From: Pedobacter sp.
Lineage (GTDB): Bacteria; Bacteroidota; Bacteroidia; Sphingobacteriales; Sphingobacteriaceae
Length of the DNA stretch: 64,000 bases
Assembly (NCBI GenBank): GCA_025351765.1
Contig: JANXVH010000110.1
Span: 1 to 64,000 of the forward strand
Reading direction: 5' to 3'
A program made the translations under genes and the position numbers. Below are positions 16,410-25,817 of the stretch, in pieces. The notes beneath the pieces are model-generated. The model made no database searches, was not told where the DNA came from, and saw only the letters and a list, made by a program, of their open reading frames with translations. How positions within the stretch are numbered: the stretch's first letter is position 1; every line of letters starts with the position of its first letter.

Positions 16410-17804
16410 ATGACAGAAAAGTACGGTTCTTATTACCGAATGATCAGTATTCTTGTGGATCTAGCGCTCGTGAATCTAGCTGGTTATTTTGCTTACCTGA
16501 TTACATTTTGGCCGGAGGATATGGTAGATATGCATCATGTCAGTTTAGTACATATACTACTAATCAATTTTATCTGGTTCAATGTGACTCAGATTACCAG
16601 ATTGTATCACGATATTTTTACTAAAGACGCTGTCCCAACAATAAGACAAGCGGTAAGCTCTTTATTCTTTTTTGTCGTATTGATCTGCTGTCTGGTGTAT
16701 CTTATTCCGGATTTCACAATGACAGGCAAAATTATTTTATATATGAATCTTATTTTTTTACCACTGTTTTTGGGTGGTAAGATATGTTTTTTGTTGCTGA
16801 GAAGATCTCATAGGACAAGGTTAATGGAATATACTAGGATTGTAATTGTCGGAGCCGGCCCTGTAGGTGTTGAGCTAAGCCAAATTATGGAAAGCAAAAT
16901 ATCCATGGGTTATAGGGTAGTAGGCTTTTTTGATGACAAACCTGGGCTGCAAGCAGGGCATGTTAGGATTTTGGGCAAGGTTAGCGATTGTATTTCTTAT
17001 GTTAAGGAATACAACGTTAAAGAAATTTACTGCGCCTTACCCGATCGGGCAATTGAAAAGATAAATAAGTTAATGCGTGAAGCTGATAGAGAGATGATTC
17101 GCTTTAAATTGGTTCCCGATGTAAAAGACTATTTTAAGAAACATGTAAATGTACGGATGCTAGGGCATTTTCCAGTGATTAGTCCCCGGGCGGAGCCTTT
17201 GGAGAATATACACAATAAGGTACTGAAACGCGGCTTTGATGTTATTTTCTCATTAATAGTATTTGTGTTTATTATGAGTTGGCTGGTTCCGTTATTGGCA
17301 TTGCTGATCAAACTGGAATCCGACGGGCCAGTTTTTTTTAAACAATGGCGTTCAGGAAAAGACAATAAGCCATTTTGGTGTTGGAAATTCAGAAGTATGC
17401 GGATAAATTCTGATTCAGACCAGAAACAGGCAGTAAAGAATGACGATAGAATAACTAAGATAGGCGCATTTATGAGAAGTACTAGCTTAGATGAATTGCC
17501 ACAATTTTTCAACGTTTTAATGGGCGAAATGTCAGTTGTTGGACCGAGACCACACATGATTCAGCACACTGCCGAATATTCAGGCCTGATCGATCAATTT
17601 ATGGTTAGGCATTTTGTACTACCCGGAATAACAGGATGGGCACAGGTAAGTGGATTCAGAGGAGAAACAAATGAAGAGGGCTCCATGGAAGCGAGAGTGG
17701 AGGCCGATATCTGGTATATGGAAAATTGGTCGATGCTATTAGATTGTAAGATCGCATTTTTAACTCTATGGCAAGTTTTGTTTAGCCATAAGAACGCATA
17801 TTAA
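16410..17804 (+). CDS. WcaJ-like undecaprenyl-phosphate sugar-1-phosphate transferase (paralogue 3)
   Basis: The 464-residue protein has the same architecture as the two genes before it: N-terminal membrane helices, Rossmann-like middle domain (RIVIVGAGPVGVELSQIM), and C-terminal sugar-transferase domain (RSGKDNKPFWCWKFRSM, SLDELPQFFNVLMGEMSVVGPRPHM, GWAQVSGFRGETNE). It is more diverged, with a different N-terminus (MTEKYGSYYRMISILVD) and a clearer GxGxxG loop. The 187 bp after it are AT-rich with no gene. Three such initiating transferases in 12 kb without a Wzx/Wzy cluster is unusual; they may serve different polysaccharides. Confidence 0.9.
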   Translation: MTEKYGSYYRMISILVDLALVNLAGYFAYLITFWPEDMVDMHHVSLVHILLINFIWFNVTQITRLYHDIFTKDAVPTIRQAVSSLFFFVVLICCLVYLIPDFTMTGKIILYMNLIFLPLFLGGKICFLLLRRSHRTRLMEYTRIVIVGAGPVGVELSQIMESKISMGYRVVGFFDDKPGLQAGHVRILGKVSDCISYVKEYNVKEIYCALPDRAIEKINKLMREADREMIRFKLVPDVKDYFKKHVNVRMLGHFPVISPRAEPLENIHNKVLKRGFDVIFSLIVFVFIMSWLVPLLALLIKLESDGPVFFKQWRSGKDNKPFWCWKFRSMRINSDSDQKQAVKNDDRITKIGAFMRSTSLDELPQFFNVLMGEMSVVGPRPHMIQHTAEYSGLIDQFMVRHFVLPGITGWAQVSGFRGETNEEGSMEARVEADIWYMENWSMLLDCKIAFLTLWQVLFSHKNAY

Positions 17805-17991
17805 TCCAAAGTGTTTTTTAAAAAAAAGCACAAGTATTTTGAGATTTAACAATGATAATAACATGAAAATGATTAACTTAGCAAAAAAAATTAACTGTTT
17901 TGCTCGCTTATATAATGAAAAAAATTCTTTTTAAGAATAAATAAAAAAAAATTATTAAACAATTACTATTATACTCTCTAAATCATTAATT

Positions 17992-18693
17992 ATGAAAAGA
18001 ACAATTACTATTTTGAGTTTGGGTGCACTTTTGACTGTCTATTCACAGGCAAAATCCCAAAGTAAATCCGCTCTTGAAGCTGTAAAGCGAAGTGAAGTAA
18101 CAATTAGCGCAACAATTGCCACACAAGGTGTCGGTTTAGATTTAAAATATGCACCAACACCTGTTTTTGCTGCCCGTGTTGGCGCAAGTATTCTTCCTAT
18201 TAGCGGACAAGGTGTTTATAGAGTTAGGTCTGAGCCTACTGATGTAGATTTTGACGCAGATTTTGCGAATGCACATCTAATGCTTGATTTCCATCCTTTC
18301 CTTTCAGAAGAAGGTTTATCCAGTAAGGTGGTAGTTACTGCTGGAGTGGGTTATTTCTGGAAAGCAAAAGGTGATGTTGTAGTTAGCTACCGCGGTACTT
18401 ATAAGTATGGTGATATTCTGATTCCAAGTGCTGATCTTGGGCAACTTTATGGTGGTGTGAAATGGGATAAGGTTGCACCGTATCTTGGTTTCGGTTTCGA
18501 GAATGTATTTCCTAAAAAGGCTTTCAATATAGGTTTTGCAATTGGTGCTTACTACATGGGAGAACCTAAAGCAACTCTAACGGGAACTAACTATTTGTCG
18601 TTAAATACGAGTAATCAGGCGCAACTACAGAAAAACATGTCCTATTATCGCTTTTTACCTGTATTGCAAATCAATTTGAACTTCGGTCTTTAA
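17992..18693 (+). CDS. predicted outer-membrane beta-barrel protein, unknown function
   Basis: The 233-residue product has a signal peptide (cleavage near SQAKSQ), then alternating hydrophobic and glycine-rich strands such as TIATQGVGLDLKYAP, PYLGFGFENVFP and NIGFAIGAYYMG, ending in the strand LPVLQINLNFGL. This is the look of a small 8-10-stranded outer-membrane barrel. It is not a family I can name. A lipoprotein gene starts 28 nt downstream, so the two probably form an operon. It follows an AT-rich leader (17805-17991) with several A and T runs. Confidence 0.65.
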   Translation: MKRTITILSLGALLTVYSQAKSQSKSALEAVKRSEVTISATIATQGVGLDLKYAPTPVFAARVGASILPISGQGVYRVRSEPTDVDFDADFANAHLMLDFHPFLSEEGLSSKVVVTAGVGYFWKAKGDVVVSYRGTYKYGDILIPSADLGQLYGGVKWDKVAPYLGFGFENVFPKKAFNIGFAIGAYYMGEPKATLTGTNYLSLNTSNQAQLQKNMSYYRFLPVLQINLNFGL

Positions 18694-18721
18694 TTTATAA
18701 TCTCTACTTAATAATTATTAT

Positions 18722-20350
18722 ATGAAAAATTTTACTAAACTATTCAGCTTTATGATGTTGGTGGGACTGCTGTTTAATAGTTGCAGGAATCCAGCCTACG
18801 AAATTAATGTGTTATTTGATGCTGATGTTATCAAATACAAAGCTACCGTGATTGTTAAGGGTGCTAACGGTGAAACATTACCTAATTTGAATGTTGCAGT
18901 TACGGGTACTGATGCTGCAAGCATTTATGATTTTTCTGGTACTAAAGCAATTCCGGCTCCAGGAGGTATTATAGCAGTGGGTGTTGAACCTAAGGCAATT
19001 CCTACAGCGTCAAAGAAAATAAATTTTAATTTAAGCATTACTGCTCCAGGATATGAGCCAAAGCTTATTCCTGTAGAGATGTCTGTTAACCAGTTTAGTC
19101 AGATTATTAATGTGATTTTACTTAAAACTATTATACCAACTGCTGCGAGTACGGTAGTGGTAAAGGAGATTCCTTTATCTCCAACTGGAGCAACAACTGC
19201 AAGTACTTCTTTTTCAACACCTGTTTTAGGAGCTGTTCAAGAACAAACTACGATCAGTATCCCAGCTGGTGTACAGTTTAAAGATGCATCAGGTGCAACA
19301 TTAGTAGGCGGAACATTAACAGCTCAGGCTATCAATTATAATGCTGATGATCCAGCAGCAATCAATCTTTTCCCAGGTGGAAAACTAAGTGCACCTAATG
19401 TAGTTGATGCCAGTGGAAATACAAGCTCCGCTTTCTTCCTTCCTGCGGGCTTTACAGATATTAGAATGTTTGTTGGAGGTTCGGAAGTTAAGAATTTCAG
19501 TACACCTATTAGTATAGCAATGGAACTGAACCCTGACTTTGTGCCACAATCGACTGGTGTGAAGCTTAAAGGAGGTGATCAATTGTCTGTTTATAGCTAT
19601 CAAACTTCAACCGGGCAGTTTAAATATGAAACTGTTGGAACTGTGGTAAACGCAGCGGGTAAACTGTCTATCAGTTTTCAAACCAATCACTTAACTGTGT
19701 TTATTATTGGCGAGGTGATTAAAACACCCAATTGCGTTAATCCAATTGCTACTATAGCAGCTCCATGGTTACTAAATGCTGCGAAAAAGATTGTAACTTT
19801 AGAAACAGTTGATAATGACGGATCAATATTGAGTAGTTATCCAATTGAAATTGGAGCCGGCTCTTCAATAACGCTTCCGGGCTTGCCTCCAATCGCGGTT
19901 AATTATGTGATTCATGACTTTGTTGCCCCCTTCGCTGTGTTAGGCGGCGGTAAAATCGACAATCCTTGTGCTGGTACAGGATTAACCATTACCGTTAATG
20001 ATCCTGGTACTCCTTTAGACTTTGTATCCTTGTTGCTAAATGTAAACTGTCCAGGTAAGGGAACAATTATAGTTCCAAACTTTGATTTGTTCTACAAGCC
20101 AGTTGGTGCTCCAGATAGTCAATATATTTTATTGGGTACTGCAGTTAAAGGTGCGTTTAAAACAACTAACCTAAAAATTGGATCGTCTTATGACTTCAAA
20201 GCAAACTGGGGCACTCAGGTTAAAGTAGTTAGTAATAGGCCGATTACTGCTGCTGATATGAGTACGGTTGTTGGTGACAATGATTTCTTAGGCTCTAAGA
20301 GCCCTGCTTACAACAAAATGTTGTTGATTGAGGCTTGTAAAGGTCAATAA
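18722..20350 (+). CDS. large lipoprotein of unknown function
   Basis: The 542-residue protein has a lipobox (LLFNSC) and is then built of beta-rich, threonine/alanine-rich segments. Residues about 35-140 resemble a carboxypeptidase-regulatory or CNA-B-like sandwich (KATVIVKGANGETLPNLNV). Around 155-340 an 'IPAGVQFKDASGATLVGG' segment resembles the conserved start seen in Bacteroidota surface lipoproteins. No catalytic motif is apparent. It is transcribed after the outer-membrane barrel gene and closed by a strong terminator, so the pair is likely a surface complex of unknown job. Confidence 0.6.
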   Translation: MKNFTKLFSFMMLVGLLFNSCRNPAYEINVLFDADVIKYKATVIVKGANGETLPNLNVAVTGTDAASIYDFSGTKAIPAPGGIIAVGVEPKAIPTASKKINFNLSITAPGYEPKLIPVEMSVNQFSQIINVILLKTIIPTAASTVVVKEIPLSPTGATTASTSFSTPVLGAVQEQTTISIPAGVQFKDASGATLVGGTLTAQAINYNADDPAAINLFPGGKLSAPNVVDASGNTSSAFFLPAGFTDIRMFVGGSEVKNFSTPISIAMELNPDFVPQSTGVKLKGGDQLSVYSYQTSTGQFKYETVGTVVNAAGKLSISFQTNHLTVFIIGEVIKTPNCVNPIATIAAPWLLNAAKKIVTLETVDNDGSILSSYPIEIGAGSSITLPGLPPIAVNYVIHDFVAPFAVLGGGKIDNPCAGTGLTITVNDPGTPLDFVSLLLNVNCPGKGTIIVPNFDLFYKPVGAPDSQYILLGTAVKGAFKTTNLKIGSSYDFKANWGTQVKVVSNRPITAADMSTVVGDNDFLGSKSPAYNKMLLIEACKGQ

Positions 20351-20369
20351 TTAATAAATATGACATAAG

Positions 20370-20399
20370 AAGTCCCGGCCTTATGCCGGGACTTTTTTT
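20370..20399 (+). terminator. intrinsic terminator after the lipoprotein gene
   Basis: AAGTCCCGGC and GCCGGGACTT form a perfect 10-bp GC-rich stem with a CTTAT loop, followed by a T tract at 20393-20399. This is a textbook rho-independent terminator; GH26 starts 21 nt later, so it must have its own promoter or depend on read-through. Confidence 0.9.
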
Positions 20400-20420
20400 G
20401 TACATTGGGTTTTTGATAAC

Positions 20421-21404
20421 ATGAAAGGTCTTTTCTTAAATATTTTTCTTGCCGGCTTAATGCTTACGGCCTTGCCGAGTTTTAGTCGGCAGAATCCATC
20501 AGTTTTAAAATATCTTAAAAGGATCTCCGGGAAGCAAACGGTATTTGGGATCCACAACCGTGAGCCAAATAAGCGGCCTGCGGCATGGACTAACGAGGTT
20601 TTTAAAATCACCGGAAAATATCCCGGATTATGGAGTGGTGATTTTCTTTTTCAGGCGGATAACATTGCCAACAGGCAAGTCATGATTGATGAAGCTGCCA
20701 AACAATGGCAAAAAGGTGCTTTAATTAATATCATGTGGCATTCCTGTAATCCTGCTTTGGAACAGCCTTGCGGCTGGGATAAAAATGGTGTATTAAGTAA
20801 ACTGACAGATGAGCAATGGAAGCTATTGCTTACGGATGGAAGTGTTATTAATACGAGATGGAAGGTGTTAATGGATGAAATTGCAGGTTATTTGCAACAA
20901 TTGAAGGATAAGAAAATGGAGGTGTTGTTTCGGCCGCTTCATGAAATGAATCAAGGGAGTTTCTGGTGGGGTGGTAGACCAGGAGCGAATGGTACCAGAA
21001 AGTTATACCAGCTTACGCATGATTACCTGACAAAGACAAAGGGATTAAACAACCTGATATGGGTTTGGGATATTCAGGATTTTGGATCACTGGCCAGTGA
21101 TGTACTCAGTTATAACCCGGGAGATGCATATTGGGATGTTGTTGCTCTTGATATTTATGACGACAAGACAGGCTTTAGTAAAGAGAAATACAACATTATG
21201 GTTAAGACGGGTTTAGGGAAACCGATCGCTATTGGAGAATGCCAGACGTTACCGACTTTAAGTATATTAAAAGAACAGCCTAAGTGGACATTTTTCATGG
21301 GTTGGTCGGAACTTACTTTTAAATTCAATAAAAATGAGGATATTAATACCTTAATGAAATCGAATAAAGTACTGAGTTTAAACGAGATGAAGGGATGGCA
21401 TTGA
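20421..21404 (+). CDS. GH26 family beta-mannanase, secreted
   Basis: GH26 enzymes are mostly endo-beta-1,4-mannanases that cut mannan or galactomannan backbones with retention. The 327-residue protein has a signal peptide (about 1-23), then the GIHNREPNKRP and LWSGDF strands. The acid/base Glu165 sits in RPLHEMNQGSFWWGG and the nucleophile Glu263 in KPIAIGECQTLP, both at normal spacing for clan GH-A. There is no carbohydrate-binding module. It lies 21 nt after a terminator. With GH92 and GH130 in the same window, a mannose-polymer diet is suggested. Confidence 0.9.
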   Translation: MKGLFLNIFLAGLMLTALPSFSRQNPSVLKYLKRISGKQTVFGIHNREPNKRPAAWTNEVFKITGKYPGLWSGDFLFQADNIANRQVMIDEAAKQWQKGALINIMWHSCNPALEQPCGWDKNGVLSKLTDEQWKLLLTDGSVINTRWKVLMDEIAGYLQQLKDKKMEVLFRPLHEMNQGSFWWGGRPGANGTRKLYQLTHDYLTKTKGLNNLIWVWDIQDFGSLASDVLSYNPGDAYWDVVALDIYDDKTGFSKEKYNIMVKTGLGKPIAIGECQTLPTLSILKEQPKWTFFMGWSELTFKFNKNEDINTLMKSNKVLSLNEMKGWH

Positions 21405-21537
21405 GATTAAAAGATTTCATGCATGACACCTGAACCGCCGCAGTATTACAAGAGGGTAAAGCGTTTTATTGTCCCTCATGATTACTTTTATTCCAATAAA
21501 CCCCATATCTTTAGTCATAAAATAAAAAACTCGTAAA

Positions 21538-22449
21538 ATGTCTGAAATGAAGCCCTCTTTAGTAATCTTAGCTGCCGGAATGGCAAGCCGTTATGGCGGA
21601 AATAAACAAACAGAATCTTTTGGTCCATCAGGAGAAACCATTATGGAGTATTCCATTTATGACGCTATCAAGGTAGGCTTCGGAAAGGTTATCTTCATCA
21701 TCAGGGAAGAATTTGCTGAATCCTTTAAAGCAGCCATCGAGCCAAAGTTAACAGGAAAGATTGAGTTGGACTACGTATATCAGAGCCTTGATAAATTTAT
21801 TGGAGGCCGAAGCTTACCAGCAGAAAGAGCAAAACCATTTGGCACACAACACGCATTATTGTGTACTAAAGACGCACTTGACGCGCCTTTTGCTGTAATT
21901 AATGCAGACGATTTTTATGGCTTTGAGGCATTCCAGCTAGCTTATGAATTCCTGAGCACAGCAGCAGCAGATGGGAAATATGCGAGTTTGGGCTATGAAT
22001 TAAAAAATACATTGAGTGATAACGGATCAGTAACCCGTGGCGAGATTAGCGTAGATGCTTCTGGTAATGTAACTGGCATCATTGAAAGAAAAGAAATCTT
22101 TAAACAAGACGGTAAGGCCATCACAAAAGAAGGGAATAGGGAAAAGGAATTGCCTTTAGATACTAAAGTAAGCATGAACTTTTTCTGCTTTACACCTGCC
22201 TTTGTTAACTGGAGCGAAGGAGAATATTATAAATTCCTTGATGCTAATTTAAACAAAGACCTTAAAGCAGAGTTCCTGATTCCAGAAGTAGCAGATACTT
22301 TAATCAATTCTGGTAATGGAGTAGTTAAAATGATTCCTACCAAGGCAAAATGGTTTGGTGTTACTTTTAAAGAAGATGCCCCTGTAGTAAAGGCACAATT
22401 GCAAAAGTTAACAGAAGAAGGAGTATATCCATCTAATTTGTGGGCATAG
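21538..22449 (+). CDS. sugar-phosphate nucleotidyltransferase family protein
   Basis: The 303-residue cytoplasmic protein has the nucleotidyltransferase fold: LVILAAGMASRYGGNKQTESFGPSG at the start is the nucleotide-binding loop, and FAVINADDFYGFEAF contains the Asp-Asp metal site. The long insert with EKELPLDTKVSMNFFCFTP is typical of a Bacteroidota-wide group near glucose-1-phosphate uridylyltransferases. The sugar and nucleotide cannot be read from the sequence. It stands alone between GH26 and the converging dxs, with a hairpin at its 3' end. Confidence 0.78.
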   Translation: MSEMKPSLVILAAGMASRYGGNKQTESFGPSGETIMEYSIYDAIKVGFGKVIFIIREEFAESFKAAIEPKLTGKIELDYVYQSLDKFIGGRSLPAERAKPFGTQHALLCTKDALDAPFAVINADDFYGFEAFQLAYEFLSTAAADGKYASLGYELKNTLSDNGSVTRGEISVDASGNVTGIIERKEIFKQDGKAITKEGNREKELPLDTKVSMNFFCFTPAFVNWSEGEYYKFLDANLNKDLKAEFLIPEVADTLINSGNGVVKMIPTKAKWFGVTFKEDAPVVKAQLQKLTEEGVYPSNLWA

Positions 22450-22464
22450 CCTAAATATTTTCAA

Positions 22465-22490
22465 TCCATGCGGATTTTTATCTGCATGGA
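22465..22490. terminator. hairpin between converging nucleotidyltransferase gene and dxs
   Basis: TCCATGCGGA and TCTGCATGGA pair over 10 bp with one G-T wobble around a TTTTTA loop; the 3' flank CTACTTTTGTC is moderately U-rich. It probably ends transcripts from the plus strand. Confidence 0.55.
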
Positions 22491-22500
22491 CTACTTTTGT

Positions 22501-24429
22501 CTAAGAAGCCATTGTTTTTGTTGTTCTGCTTACGGCAGATTTTCGTACTGCATTGATGATGGCATTAGTGTCGTATTTGCACAATGCCCAAAGCTCTGCC
22601 TGTTCACCATGTTCTATAAACTCATCTGGAATTCCCAATCTCGTTACCTGAAGGCTATAATTGTTGTTGGCCATAAATTCAAGTACTGCACTTCCCATTC
22701 CACCTTGTAAACAGCCATCTTCTACCGTAATAATGGTTTTATAGCGTTTGCATACATCGTGTAATAATACTTCATCTATTGGCTTTACAAAGCGTAAATC
22801 GTAATGAGCAGGGTGGATGCCTTCGCTATTTAATTCTTTACAAGCTTCTACAGCAAAATTACCAACGTTACCAATGGTAAGAATAGCTAAGTCTTCGCCA
22901 TCACATATCTTACGGCCCTTGCCAACTTCTACTGCTTTAAAAGGGCGTTTCCAATCGGTCATCATACCACTACCTCTCGGGTATCGTATAACAAATGGCC
23001 CCATGTTTTCCTGCTGTGCAGTATACATTAAGTTACGCAGCTCCTCCTCGTTCATAGGAGCAGAAACGGTCATGTGTGGAATGCAACGCATAAAGGCAAG
23101 ATCATAAGCTCCATGGTGTGTAGAACCATCGGCACCCGCAAGTCCGGCACGGTCTAAGCAAAAAACCACATTTAAGTTCTGTATAGCAACATCATGAATC
23201 ACCTGATCATACGCCCGTTGCATAAAGCTGGAGTAGATGTTACAGAAAGGAACAAGTCCCTGTGTAGCCAAACCTGCAGAAAATGTTACAGCATGTTGCT
23301 CAGCAATACCCACGTCAAAAGCGCGATCTGGCATCGCTTTCATCATGATGTTCATGGAAGAACCAGAAGGCATGGCAGGGGTAATTCCTACAATCTTTTT
23401 ATTCTCTTTGGCAAGCTCAACGAGTGTATGGCCAAATACATCCTGATATTTAGGAGGCTGTGGTTTATCATTAACAGACTTTTTAATCTCCCCGGTAATC
23501 TTATCAAACAGACCCGGCGCATGCCATTTGGTCTGATCTTTTTCTGCCAGGGCGAAACCCTTACCTTTAACAGTTACGCAATGTAAAAGCTTTGGTCCTG
23601 GAATGTCTTTAAGCTCTTTAATGATCTGTGCCAGCCGCACTACATCGTGCCCGTCAACCGGGCCAAAGTACCTGAAGTTAAGCGCTTCAAACAAATTACT
23701 TTGTTTAAGTAGGGTGCCCTTTATGCTTTTCTCAATTTTCTTAACAAACTTATGCGCATTAGGTCCAAGCTCAGAAAGCTTAATCAATACACTTGAAATA
23801 TCATCCCTAAAACGGTTGTAAGATTTTGAGATGGTGATGCTGGTTAAATACTCCTTTAATGCCCCTACGTTAGGGTCAATGGACATGCAATTGTCGTTCA
23901 ATATCACCAACAGGTTAGAGTCTTCAATACCTGCGTGGTTTAAGCCCTCAAAAGCAAGGCCTGCTGTCATTGCTCCATCACCAATCACTGCCACATGCTG
24001 GCGACCTGTTTCGCCTTTATAATGAGAAGCTACAGCCATACCCAATGCCGCCGAAATAGAAGTAGAAGAGTGGCCTACGCCGAAAGTATCGTACTCACTT
24101 TCGCTGATCTTTGGAAAGCCACTAATGCCATTAAGGATTCTATTGGTATGAAATCTGGACTTACGGCCGGTTAAAATCTTGTGACCGTAAGCCTGATGAC
24201 CTACATCCCAGACCAGCTTATCGTAAGGTGTGTTTAATACATAATGCAAGGCAACGGTAAGCTCTACTACGCCTAAACTGGCACCGAAATGGCCTCCGTT
24301 TACACTTACCACATCAATAATATACTGGCGAAGTTCCTGGCATATTTGTTCCAGATCCTGTTCAGCATACTGCTTCAAATCAGCAGGGTAATTGATGTTG
24401 GGTAAAAATGGACCGTTGGTGTCTTCCAT
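22501..24429 (-). CDS. dxs: 1-deoxy-D-xylulose-5-phosphate synthase
   Basis: DXS condenses pyruvate with glyceraldehyde-3-phosphate, using thiamine diphosphate, in the first step of the MEP isoprenoid pathway. The 642-residue protein has the full transketolase layout: VWDVGHQAYGHKILTGR and GVGHSSTSISAALGMA near the N-terminus, the TPP motif GDGAMTAGLAFEGLNHAG with the distal NDN, then the pyrimidine domain (DVGIAEQHAVTFSAGLA, DRAGLAGADGSTHHG) and the C-terminal domain ending in GIPDEFIEHGEQAEL. It is a single gene, divergent from glyA across a 93-bp promoter region. Confidence 0.97.
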   Translation of the reverse strand: MEDTNGPFLPNINYPADLKQYAEQDLEQICQELRQYIIDVVSVNGGHFGASLGVVELTVALHYVLNTPYDKLVWDVGHQAYGHKILTGRKSRFHTNRILNGISGFPKISESEYDTFGVGHSSTSISAALGMAVASHYKGETGRQHVAVIGDGAMTAGLAFEGLNHAGIEDSNLLVILNDNCMSIDPNVGALKEYLTSITISKSYNRFRDDISSVLIKLSELGPNAHKFVKKIEKSIKGTLLKQSNLFEALNFRYFGPVDGHDVVRLAQIIKELKDIPGPKLLHCVTVKGKGFALAEKDQTKWHAPGLFDKITGEIKKSVNDKPQPPKYQDVFGHTLVELAKENKKIVGITPAMPSGSSMNIMMKAMPDRAFDVGIAEQHAVTFSAGLATQGLVPFCNIYSSFMQRAYDQVIHDVAIQNLNVVFCLDRAGLAGADGSTHHGAYDLAFMRCIPHMTVSAPMNEEELRNLMYTAQQENMGPFVIRYPRGSGMMTDWKRPFKAVEVGKGRKICDGEDLAILTIGNVGNFAVEACKELNSEGIHPAHYDLRFVKPIDEVLLHDVCKRYKTIITVEDGCLQGGMGSAVLEFMANNNYSLQVTRLGIPDEFIEHGEQAELWALCKYDTNAIINAVRKSAVSRTTKTMAS

Positions 24430-24522
24430 GCAGCATTTATCGAATAGAACTACAAAGTAAGCTATTTAGTTATCAAATTAAGAAGGAAAATCATTAATTT
24501 TACAAAAATATACTTTGAATAA

Positions 24523-25794
24523 ATGACTAGAGATACTACAATTTTTGAATTGATTGACAGAGAATTGGACCGCCAAGAAAACGGGCTTGAACTGATTGCT
24601 TCAGAAAATTTTGTAAGCAAGCAGGTAATGGAAGCAGCCGGCTCTTGTTTAACCAATAAATATGCCGAAGGCCTTCCTGGTAAAAGGTATTATGGAGGTT
24701 GCCAGGTGGTTGATGAAATAGAAACACTTGCTATTGAGCGTGCTAAGAAGCTTTTTGGTGCGGCATGGGTAAATGTACAGCCGCATTCAGGTGCGCAGGC
24801 AAACGCAGCAGTGATGCTAGCCGTTATACAACCAGGAGATAAAATTCTTGGGTTTGATCTTTCTCATGGAGGTCACCTAACTCATGGCTCTCCTGTTAAT
24901 TTTTCGGGTAAATTGTATCACCCTTTATTTTATGGTGTAAAGAAAGAAGACGGATTAATTGACTATGCCAAGCTGGAAGAAATTGCGCTTGCAGAAAAAC
25001 CGAAACTAATTATCTGTGGCGCATCAGCTTATTCCAGAGAATGGGATTATGCCTTCATTAGGAGAGTAGCAGATCAAATTGGTGCATTGGTAATGGCTGA
25101 TATTTCTCACCCGGCGGGTATGATAGCCAGAGGTTTGCTTGCAAATCCACTTCCGCATTGCCATATCGTAACTACTACTACTCATAAAACATTACGCGGC
25201 CCCCGTGGCGGTATGATCATGATGGGTAAGGATTTTGAAAACCCATTTGGATTGAAAACTCCTAAGGGAGAAATCAGGATGATGTCATCTGTATTGGACA
25301 TGGCAGTATTTCCTGGTACACAAGGCGGACCATTAGAGCACATCATTGCTGCAAAAGCCATCGCCTTTGGAGAAGCTTTAAGCGATGAGTATTTAGCATA
25401 TATTACACAGGTTAAGGCCAATGCGCAGGCAATGGCTAAAGCTTTTATGGCAAAAGGATACGGTATCATATCAGGAGGTACAGATAACCACTTGATGTTA
25501 ATAGATCTTAGAAATAAGAACATCACCGGTAAGGTTGCTGAACAAGCTTTGGAAAAAGCAGACATTACAGTTAATAAGAACATGGTTCCTTTTGATGATA
25601 AATCTCCATTTGTTACTTCAGGAATTCGTGTTGGTACAGCAGCAATTACAACAAGGGGATTCAAGGAGGCTGATATGCAACAAATCGTTGATCTAATAGA
25701 TCAGGTGATTACAAATCCTGAAGATGAGCAAAGTTTGAAGCAAGTTAAAGAGCGCGTAATTGCATTAGTTAGCAGATTCCCCTTATACAAATAA
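24523..25794 (+). CDS. glyA: serine hydroxymethyltransferase
   Basis: GlyA interconverts serine and glycine with tetrahydrofolate and PLP, feeding one-carbon metabolism. The 423-residue protein shows [19 protein letters not shown], the [16 protein letters not shown] block, the [11 protein letters not shown] strand and the PLP lysine Lys222 in [14 protein letters not shown]. The length is normal. It is divergent from dxs, and a histidine kinase follows after 23 nt. A gcvT gene, also of glycine metabolism, lies at the far end of the window and is not linked. Confidence 0.97.
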   Translation: MTRDTTIFELIDRELDRQENGLELIASENFVSKQVMEAAGSCLTNKYAEGLPGKRYYGGCQVVDEIETLAIERAKKLFGAAWVNVQPHSGAQANAAVMLAVIQPGDKILGFDLSHGGHLTHGSPVNFSGKLYHPLFYGVKKEDGLIDYAKLEEIALAEKPKLIICGASAYSREWDYAFIRRVADQIGALVMADISHPAGMIARGLLANPLPHCHIVTTTTHKTLRGPRGGMIMMGKDFENPFGLKTPKGEIRMMSSVLDMAVFPGTQGGPLEHIIAAKAIAFGEALSDEYLAYITQVKANAQAMAKAFMAKGYGIISGGTDNHLMLIDLRNKNITGKVAEQALEKADITVNKNMVPFDDKSPFVTSGIRVGTAAITTRGFKEADMQQIVDLIDQVITNPEDEQSLKQVKERVIALVSRFPLYK

Positions 25795-25817
25795 AACAAG
25801 CTTTTAAAAAGTAATTA

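Noticed and set aside
25182-25664. 160-codon frame antisense to glyA
   Set aside because: It lies fully inside a well-supported gene; the length is explained by glyA codon bias.
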